Of a stretch of 12,877 nucleotides of DNA, positions 6,745-12,877 are shown piece after piece. Made by a program: the position numbers and the translations under genes. How positions within the stretch are numbered: position 1 is the first letter of the stretch; each line of letters opens with the position of its first letter. Below the pieces are notes generated by a model, which was not told where the DNA came from, did not search any database, and worked only from the letters and a program-made list of their open reading frames with translations. The stretch is taken from positions 1-12,877 of the forward strand of contig SDVU01000495.1 of the NCBI GenBank assembly GCA_016256075.1, read 5' to 3'. The stretch comes from Dictyocoela muelleri. Taxonomy: Eukaryota; Microsporidia.

Positions 6745-7705
6745 TTAGCAAAAGAGATAGTAGGACATTAAAGCGTTTGTATTTTTCAATTTTATGCACC
6801 AAATAAACTGAATTAGATTCTCTGAATGTTGTTCTTTAGAAATACCATTTCTCTATCGTAGAAACCTTTTAGAAAGACTCCATATTCCTTCAATAGTTTG
6901 TGTATGAACTGTAAGATCGTCGGGATCAACAAAATTTATGGAGTGGTTTACATTTCTATGATCATATTCCTCGCTGTTTCGTAAAGCAGATGGATATGCT
7001 CTATTGATCAGTAATTATTGTTATCCCCGGAAAAACGTTATTTTAAATAATCCATGCCATACTCTGAGTATTTTTGTTTTCAACGGGGACGATAAAGGCT
7101 TTTTGAACCCATTTCGACCCCACTGACAAACCATTTTCTGTCTGTTAAACGTCCTCAATTATATTTTCGCTTAAAAAATAAACTTTAATTGATTTCAACT
7201 ATTTTTTTTTTGCATCCCTCTGCATTGAGACCACCAATTTTTCATTATTAGAAAATATAAAATCACATATAACTTCTCGAAACAAGTCTGCGTATTCAGA
7301 AACAGTTTCCCTGTCTATTTGTAATTCGTAAGCTATGTTCAAGAAAGATACACGATTAATATATTTTTACATAATTAAAATAATTATGCGCATATCTAAG
7401 CGGGAACCTTCAAAAACGATTTTTGGACGTATACTTGTATAAAAACGACATGGTTTTCTGAAAACCCAATAGAAACCATCAGGTGAATAATTTCTCTTGA
7501 TGTAACATAGTTCAGTCTCTGTATGGCATTTATTGCAATCCATTGTATTTTTAAAAATTCCTGAACGAGCCAAAAACTTATTTTGACTTGCATTATCTGA
7601 AAATAAAGAGTATATAAAAGAGACTGTAATATTCAACTCCTTTAAATCCACCTCTGTAAAAATTTTCTCCGGTAATTCAATTTTTTTTAAAGATTTTCTT
7701 GTCAT
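6745..7705 (-). pseudogene. Merlin transposase, broken
   Basis: The start ATG (7703-7705) lies 14 bp inside the right terminal repeat. The first 112 codons are open. They hold a zinc ribbon, CNKC at residues 57-60 and Cys86 in FRKPC, with Phe82 where the family normally has the third Cys, then the family motif FEGSRLDMR (98-106). Further on come AYELQIDRETVSEYADLFRE (helix-turn-helix-like), FFKRKYN, WFVSGVEMGSKK, FIVPVENKN, IITD, AYPSALRNSEEYDHRNVNHS, and HTQTIEGIW. In intact relatives the first catalytic motif is IDES. Here it reads Ile-Asn-stop (Asn codon 7188-7190), so the first Asp is lost. The second Asp (7007-7009) and the Glu (6889-6891) remain. Several stops and at least two frame changes follow residue 112. 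Full length would be about 320 residues, usual for Merlin. Confidence 0.92.
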
Positions 7706-7719
7706 GTAAGGGGTGGTCC

Positions 7720-7834
7720 TTAAAAAATTTCAATACCGCCGATTAATCTCAATACCGCCGATTAATCTCAATACCGCCGATTAATCTCAATACCGCCGAT
7801 TAATCTCAATACCGCCGAATAACCCGCATGCACC
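7720..7834. repeat. right terminal inverted repeat of Merlin, expanded
   Basis: It mirrors the 58-bp left repeat but is 115 bp long, because the inner 19-bp unit is present as four full copies and one partial copy. The outer 20 bp match the left end exactly when reversed. Confidence 0.9.
7730..7819. repeat. 19-bp tandem array inside Merlin terminal repeat
   Basis: The unit TCAATACCGCCGATTAATC is repeated at 7730, 7749, 7768 and 7787 without change, then partially at 7806-7819. The identity of the units indicates a recent expansion by slippage or unequal exchange, or conservation as transposase-binding sites. It is not a CRISPR array, since there are no spacers. Confidence 0.95.
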
Positions 7835-7842
7835 GAGGCTAA
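7835..7842. repeat. right target-site duplication of Merlin element
   Basis: GAGGCTAA pairs with GAGGCTTA at 6655-6662, directly outside the other end of the element. Confidence 0.8.
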
Positions 7843-7851
7843 TAAATTTTC

Positions 7852-7875
7852 GGTTCTCCAGCGGGTTGGAGCACC
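7852..7875. repeat. 24-nt hairpin beside the Merlin element
   Basis: GGT-T-CTCCA and TGGAG-C-ACC pair around the loop GCGGGT, with one internal mismatch. The GC content is high for this window. No poly-T follows directly, and no gene ends here, so I do not call it a terminator. Confidence 0.5.
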
Positions 7876-7974
7876 CCCTCCCTCTTATTTGTAAGTCTTA
7901 ATTGGTAAGAGCATAGAATATGTTTTTTATTTCAAATAAGCTTTAAATCTAAAGATAAATCCATATATATATAT

Positions 7975-8283
7975 TGCGGTAACCCGACTGCAGATCTGTA
8001 CCGCGTAAGTGTAAAGTTAAAAGAGATTTTGAAAATTGTTTTATTGTATTGAATGTTTTGTCGTTTCTTCGTTTGCGGTTCATATGGTGGGTTACCATTG
8101 TCATTCCTGTGTTGGGGTTATGTATTATAACTATTTATAGTTTTAAAAATTGATCATTTGATCAATTTTGAAAACTGTCAATTTTTATGATTTTTTTTAA
8201 AAATGTTTTTGGAGTCTATATTTTGAATATTCTCAGCATCACATATCATCGAATTCTTTGTAGAGACACTACTGGTTTATACA
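7975..8283 (-). repeat. 3' LTR of Ty3/gypsy fossil
   Basis: It matches the repeat at 11975-12281 throughout. The shared opening is TGCGGTAACCCG on the plus strand, with GCAGATCTGTACCGCGTAAG and a CTGTCAATTTTTATGA block further in. Read in element direction it starts TGTATAAACCAGTAG and ends GGTTACCGCA. A TATA-like ACTATAAATAG lies near the middle. Confidence 0.95.
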
Positions 8284-8293
8284 TCCTCCTCTC
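8284..8293 (-). promoter_or_regulatory. polypurine tract of Ty3/gypsy fossil
   Basis: On the minus strand GAGAGGAGGA lies directly before the 3' LTR, the usual place for the plus-strand primer of reverse transcription. The plus-strand fossil has a very similar purine run at 3205-3214. Confidence 0.75.
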
Positions 8294-8344
8294 GCTTTAA
8301 AGCCTTATATTCTTAATTGAAACTGTCATATTTTTTATTCCCTT

Positions 8345-9225
8345 TATCAATTACTACACTGCTTCCACCATTTTTACTCTATAAACTTATAAGGTCCACT
8401 CCATTTATGAATTACTTTATCTCGTGAAAAATTTTTAAGAAGTATGTCTTGGCCTTCAGAATATTTGATTTTCATTTTTATCATTTGTTTTCTTAATGTT
8501 TTCTTCTTGAAATTTCCAATGTTTTCTTTTTAACATTTCATTATTTATTTTTATTTCAATCTTTTTATTTTCAAAAATACTTGACTTATGATATATTTCA
8601 TATTGTGAGTATCCCAGATTCCTATTGTTCAATAAATTAAGGCGTATCCTGATTTTTTTCTTTAACTCTCAATAGATTCATTACGTGATAATCTTAGACA
8701 TAACCCTATTCCAAGATTTATTCTTTCTACGATGGAATTACCCGTAGGGTAGTAAGGAGATGTCGTGATATGTTGAATGTAAGGTTTTTTTAGATGATCT
8801 TTGAAATTTGAAGAAATAAACTGTCTGCCTTGGTCAGTCAATATTTTCTTTGGTTTTATCATTTTTTTAAATGTCTTGTCTAATGTTTTGCCAATTAATA
8901 GAGTCTAAATATCCCATAGAATTGCGATCTCAGTATACCGACTAAAAAGATCTACAAAGGTACAAATATAAAACTCAGAAGGTTCTATTGTCTTGAAATG
9001 AATAGGGTTTATGGGACCTAAAGGTTCATTCCTATTATCTCACCAATATCTTGAGGTATAAATATTAGTTATGTTTGTCCATATTGTTTATTAATATTTT
9101 TCCTGCAGGCATTTTTACAATTTTCACAGATTTCTTTTATCATTTTTTTTATACTTCGGATATTCATATATCTATTCAGTGTGTTTATCATTTTTGTTTG
9201 TCCAGGATGTATCATGTCGATATTA
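8345..9225 (-). pseudogene. integrase segment of Ty3/gypsy pol (fossil)
   Basis: In element order: the zinc-binding part with HPGQTKMINTLNRYMN and CENCKNAC (about 9110-9215); the core with TFVDLFSRYTEI, LTDQGRQFIS and a GNSIVERIN segment, giving the Asp, Asp and Glu positions of a DDE integrase (about 8690-8970); and a C-terminal GPY-type module with KNFSRDKVIHKWSGPYKF (about 8390-8440). These are the parts of an enzyme that inserted the cDNA copy. It is broken and inactive. Confidence 0.88.
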
Positions 9226-9229
9226 ATTT

Positions 9230-10560
9230 TTTTAGCAAAGTAACTATTTGACTATATTTAGAATTTTCAATACAGGGTAAGGTAAGTAGGGAATGATCGT
9301 TATAGCTTTCGGGAGTATTTAATGTTGATTTAAACAATTTGCAGATCGAATTTCTCGGTAAATAATCTGCAGGTACATTCTTCTCTCCTATAATATGTTT
9401 CAAATCATAATCATATTCATCTAACAAGAGTTTCCAACGGTTGATTCTTTTCGAGATGTGGCCATTAAAAATCAAATTCTTATTATCACAATTTATTATT
9501 AGTTTTGAATTAAATAAAATCGATTTAAAATGATCAATTGTCTTAATAATTGCAAGTAATTCTTTCTCCACAATAGTGTAATTTCTCTCAGATTTGTTAA
9601 ATAAGTAGCTTAATATCCTATAACTTTATCATTTTGTGTAACTACACCTTTGATTCCATGTTCACTTGCATCAGTATTTATAATGAACGGCTCATTAGAG
9701 TTTGGGTGAAATAAAGTTGAATTTTATTTGATACTTTTGTTATTACCTGTAATCTCTTTTCATCATTTTCGTTCCATATGATCTAGCATTTGATTTTACT
9801 AATTTTTTATAAAACTCGCGAAGTTTTAATGATATATTTGGTATATATGCGCGAAACCAATTAACCAGCCAAAGTATTTTTTGTAATTCACGTTTATTCT
9901 TTGATGTATTTATTTTAAAATTTTCAATCTTACTGATTTCTGCTTTCATGCCTTCTGGGGATATGATATTACCTATAAATGTAATTTACTCTTTAGCAAA
10001 TTCGCTTCTATAAAAATTTATTGAAACATTATGGCGCTTTAATCTTTCAAAGACAATTTTTAAATGTTTAAAGTGATCTTCATATGATTTTGAGAAAATT
10101 AAAATGTCATCAAGATAAATATAACCGAAATCGAGTGTTTCCAGTATTATTTCCATGTTTTCTTGAAGGTTCGTGGAGCATTACACAAACCAAAGGGCAT
10201 TCGTATGAATACAAAACATTGGTTAAGGATTCTAAACCGGGTCTTTGGAATGTCTTCTTTATTCATCTCAATCTGGTAATTACCCTTTTTCAAATCTATT
10301 TTTGAAAAACATTTAGCGCCCGCCATATTCGAAAGTATCTCAAAGACCTTTGGTAGAAAATGATTAGTTTTGACTGTATTTTTATTATGAGTACGATAGT
10401 CAACGACTAGTCGTAATTGACCGTTCGATTTTTTAAGAATGAAAGCCGGTGAAATGTAATCTGAGTGTTATCTTCTTATAATTTTATTACTAATTAATTC
10501 ATTTAAATGGGTTTTCACTTCTGTACGCATATTTACTGTGACTGGATATTCCTTGATTTT
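9230..10560 (-). pseudogene. reverse transcriptase and RNase H segment (fossil)
   Basis: Reverse transcriptase motifs are readable in order: LRLVVDYR (about 10400), FSKIDLKKGNYQIEM (about 10270-10310), and the active site YLDD (10106-10117) in GYIYLDDILIFSKSYEDH. The connection region has LQKILWLVNWFRAYIPN. RNase H follows with INTDASEHGIKGVV (about 9650-9690), VEKELLAIIKTIDHFKS and INCDNKNLIF. Together these identify the Ty3/gypsy group and not Ty1/copia, a conclusion supported by integrase lying downstream. It is broken in several places. Confidence 0.9.
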
Positions 10561-10914
10561 GCTTGTAAATTCACTCTTTAAGGTTATTGAATGTTTAACT
10601 AGATCAATTCTTCATATTTCGGGGTTATGTTGTTTAAAATATTAATTCAAACTTTTATCTTGTCTTCTAGTTGCTTTATAATCAGTATGTTTGTGTTGTC
10701 GGCAGTTTATTATCTGGGTTATATGAAAACTCATTTTCCGCGGCCATTTCATAATCTCTTCCGTCGATAATTAGTATTTGCTGTTCTAAATCGATTTTTA
10801 GTCCTATTTTCACAGAGAAATTTCATACATAAAATTATTGTAGAAGCGGTTTTAAATAAAATTAAAAAGTTACTTATGTATTTATTATGATTATCATGGA
10901 ACAAAGAGAACTAA

Positions 10915-11110
10915 ATTTTTGCATCATACTTTATTTCTTCAGATGTTATATTTGCCAATTCTATCGTTCTTACCTTGTTAAGCTTGTGAGTTTGAATATC
11001 AAGCTTCGTGCAAATCCTTTCTGGAATACAATTTTCTGACGAACCCGTATCAATAATTGCGTTATATGTTTTCTTTTATTTTAATATCAACTTCAATGTT
11101 TTTTATTTTA
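10915..11110 (-). pseudogene. aspartic protease segment (fossil)
   Basis: The motif NAIIDTGSSENCIPERIC contains the aspartic protease active site DTG (11043-11051). It is followed by TKLDIQTHKLNKVRTIELAN, typical of the flap-side region in retroelement proteases. It lies between the zinc knuckle and the reverse transcriptase, as expected. Confidence 0.8.
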
Positions 11111-11169
11111 GATGATGTTTCTTGAAAAATTAAGGTCTTATCCTTGTTAGTTTCTTCGCGTCTTTTTCC

Positions 11170-11960
11170 TTTATTTATTGCTCTACACTCTGTATCATTA
11201 TGTGTATGGGTTTTGTGAAATGAGCAGAATTTTCTTTCTTTGATTTCTTTATGATTTTTTTAACTGTCTATAAGTATTTTTATTATGTTGGTAATTATTT
11301 GATGGTTTGTTCTTGTATTCCAAGGTTAGTGACAATGATAAATTTTCAATAATAATGTTTTCGACAGTTGTAATTTGTGTTATGATGTTTGATATGTCAG
11401 CGGTAGAAAACTCTTTAATTCAATTTTCGCTTCATAATTCAAGTTATTCAGAAATGTTTCTTTTATTTTTTCTTCAATCATATTATGATTCCAATCTAAG
11501 AATGCGGCTAATCTATAACTAACAATCTTTATTTCTTTATAATAAGCATGAATTGTATAAAAGTTAGATTGTTTAATATTTGATAGGTTGTTATGGTATA
11601 TAAAAGATGTTTGATAGTTATATTTCTTTTTAAGAATTTTGAATAAAATTTCTTCGGCTGATGAACATTCACCTATGAAGATATAAATTTAAACATCTAC
11701 TAATTGCTTCAGTACATCGAATTGTATGTCCTGGTTCCAGTTTCAAATCCTCGCTGTCTCTCTGAATACATCGATCCAGTGGTGTACATACTAGTCGGCT
11801 ATTGAATCAGGAGGTTGATTTTAAGTGTGAATCTTAAACCGTATATAGCACTTATGACTTCGAATGTTGCTGTTTCAAATTGTTCATCCACTTTAAAAAT
11901 GTTTGTGAGGCGTCTTTGTTCATCTTTTATTTCATTCAAGATCTTTTTCGAATGATAATT
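11170..11960 (-). pseudogene. Gag segment with zinc knuckle (fossil)
   Basis: The clearest motif is the zinc knuckle FCSFHKTHTHNDTEC (11185-11229), with spacing C-x2-H-x4-H-x4-C. This is the His-containing variant known from many Ty3/gypsy Gag proteins. Upstream, a segment AAFLDWNHNMIEEKIKETF (about 11455-11510) fits a capsid-like helical region. The N-terminal part towards the 5' LTR is poorly preserved. Confidence 0.7.
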
Positions 11961-11974
11961 TTTTTAGCTCACAT

Positions 11975-12281
11975 TGCGGTAACCCGAATGCAGATCTGTA
12001 CCGCGTAAGTGTAAAGTAAAAAGAGATTTTGAAAATTGTTTTATTGTATTGAATCTTACGTCGTATCTTCGTTGGCGGTTCATATAGTGGTTTTTCATTG
12101 TCATTCCTGTGTTGGGGTTATGAAATTAGAACTATTTATAGTTTTAAGTTTTGATCATTTCAGCAATTTAAAAAACTGTCAATTTTTATGATTTTTTTTA
12201 AAAATGTTTTCGGATTCTAAATTTGAATATTCTCAGCATCACATATCATAAAATTTTGTAAAGACCTCACTGGTTTCTACA
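11975..12281 (-). repeat. 5' LTR of Ty3/gypsy fossil
   Basis: This is the partner of the repeat at 7975-8283 and begins TG and ends CA in both readings. The start in element direction is TGTAGAAACCAGTGAGG. No TGG-type tRNA primer site is evident directly inside it (ATGTGAGCTAAAAAAATT), so the primer used is unknown. Confidence 0.95.
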
Positions 12282-12290
12282 ATATATATA

Positions 12291-12370
12291 CAGTAGATGG
12301 TGGTTTTTACGGCACAAATTCAGAAAAGGCGTGCGTAAAAAGCACCTTTTGCGTAAAAATCACCTTATGT
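12291..12370 (+). mobile_element. possible left end of a pogo/Tigger-like element
   Basis: TA followed by CAGTAGATGGTGGTTTTTAC begins here, and two repeat units TGCGTAAAAAGCACCTTT and TGCGTAAAAATCACCTT follow (about 12333-12367). CAGT at the tip, a TA dinucleotide outside and short internal repeats are usual for pogo/Tigger terminal repeats. The other end, and any transposase, would be beyond the window. It is tentative. Confidence 0.4.
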
Positions 12371-12877
12371 AAAAAAATAATTAAAGTTGAAATCTTTAAT
12401 ATCCAGGACCTCTTAGATAAATCTCTTAAAGAACAAAAATATAATCAAGATCTATTATTTAGTTTCTCTACATACTCGTGAATTATTTAATCAGCAGCAT
12501 CATGTAATTTACTTTTAATTTTTTCTATTTTTCGCAAAATATTGTAGAGAGCCGCAAAAATTTAAGAGAATTAGATTATTAGATATTCGTGATTATTTTA
12601 ATCTACAGTAAAAATATCTTTAAAAAAAACCAAATATCCATCAAACTTATCTAGAGGAGTACATTAGACATTGAAATCCACATTTTTACGTATTTTTATC
12701 GGCATTTTCAAACATGTCAGCTTTGTTGCAACAATTTTATCTATTGTGATTGCTACTTGATCAATGGAATTACCGATCTATAAGACCACATTTAAAATAT
12801 GAATTTCTCATAAATATGAAAAATTCATATCATTATTAAAATCGATTTAGAACTAGAAAAGTTGTAATTTTTTGTTT
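12371..12877. other. AT-rich sequence, no recognised gene
   Basis: No frame is long or carries a motif I recognise. A perfect 10-bp inverted repeat, ATATGAATTT (12797-12806) and AAATTCATAT (12821-12830), surrounds a 14-nt loop. If the end at 12291 is real, this stretch is the interior of that element. Confidence 0.4.

Larger units (their letters stand above)
6663..7834 (-). mobile_element. Merlin DNA transposon, complete ends, inactive
   Basis: Both ends are preserved. The left end reads inward GGTGCATGCGGGTTATTCGG, and the right end (7815-7834) is its exact reverse complement. The element is 1172 bp long, flanked by the 8-bp duplication GAGGCTTA/GAGGCTAA, and holds one transposase relic on the minus strand. 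The terminal repeats are unequal: 58 bp on the left (6663-6720) and 115 bp on the right (7720-7834). The difference of 57 bp equals exactly three extra 19-bp units. Merlin is the eukaryotic relative of bacterial IS1016/IS1595 elements. It is inactive because the transposase is broken and a catalytic residue is lost. Confidence 0.9.
7975..12281 (-). mobile_element. Ty3/gypsy LTR retrotransposon fossil, both LTRs present
   Basis: This is an LTR element of about 4.3 kb on the minus strand, bounded by two LTRs beginning TG and ending CA. The order from the 5' LTR (right) is Gag with a zinc knuckle, protease, reverse transcriptase, RNase H, integrase, polypurine tract and 3' LTR. Integrase last is the Ty3/gypsy order. 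The flanks are ATAT on both sides (7971-7974 and 12282-12285), consistent with a short target duplication, but the site is an AT dinucleotide run, so this is weak. The two LTRs differ by about 10% by eye, so it is an old insertion. The coding part is broken in many places (on the order of ten or more), and it is inactive. Confidence 0.93.

Noticed and set aside
7730-7819. Regular 19-bp repeats as a CRISPR array
   Set aside because: The units are directly adjacent with no spacers, and they lie inside the terminal repeat of a eukaryotic Merlin element.
7852-7875. Rho-independent-type terminator
   Set aside because: The hairpin has no following T-run and no gene ends there, and the window is eukaryotic.
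10084-10305. 73-codon plus-strand open frame as a gene
   Set aside because: It lies opposite the reverse transcriptase segment of the minus-strand fossil and has no motif of its own. The same applies to the frame at 11307-11522, opposite the Gag segment.
11955-11974. tRNA primer-binding site next to the 5' LTR
   Set aside because: The sequence directly inside the LTR lacks the usual TGG start, and I cannot match it to a tRNA 3' end by eye.
12300-12877. Coding region of a pogo/Tigger transposase
   Set aside because: I read both strands and found no DDE motif or DNA-binding domain that I could defend. Only the terminus itself is suggestive.

Overview
This is a eukaryotic, very AT-rich window with no host gene that I can recognise. 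It is built almost entirely of transposable elements, their relics and simple repeats. Long open frames are absent, and every recognisable protein segment belongs to a transposase or a Ty3/gypsy polyprotein. The mix (decayed Merlin/IS1595-type DNA transposons, Ty3/gypsy fossils, a tRNA-derived SINE, very low GC) fits a gene-poor region of an expanded microsporidian genome or an AT-rich invertebrate genome. The sequence alone does not decide between them.

Left part (1-3710). A 17-bp tandem repeat is followed by a decayed SINE copy, low-complexity AT sequence and a possible pogo-like transposon end near 682. A diverged 67-bp tandem repeat follows. A nearly full-length SINE copy lies at 1439-1905, then the fossil 3' half of a plus-strand Ty3/gypsy element (RNase H and integrase, about 1965-3260). 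After it comes a degenerate repeat carrying the motif GGGGTCACAATT four times.

Middle part (3705-7880). Two partial SINE copies flank a roughly 467-bp foldback-like palindrome whose centre is an 87-nt, almost fully paired hairpin. Next is a relic of an IS1595/Merlin-type transposase (minus strand, 4890-5720) with a 20-bp inverted pair at its edges. It is followed by the best SINE copy (plus strand, 5868-6340). A second, clearly different Merlin element (6663-7834) has both ends, an 8-bp target duplication, a broken transposase, and one terminal repeat lengthened by three extra 19-bp units.

Right part (7975-12281). A minus-strand Ty3/gypsy fossil has both LTRs and recognisable Gag, protease, reverse transcriptase, RNase H and integrase segments. 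It lies in an AT dinucleotide run. Its LTRs differ by roughly 10% by eye, so it is old and broken. Directly beyond it, at 12291, is a second pogo-like end running towards the window edge.

The most interesting observation is the SINE. The two long copies carry two separate tRNA-like RNA polymerase III promoter modules head to tail, joined by a conserved linker and ending in a TA-rich tail, which suggests a dimeric tRNA SINE family.
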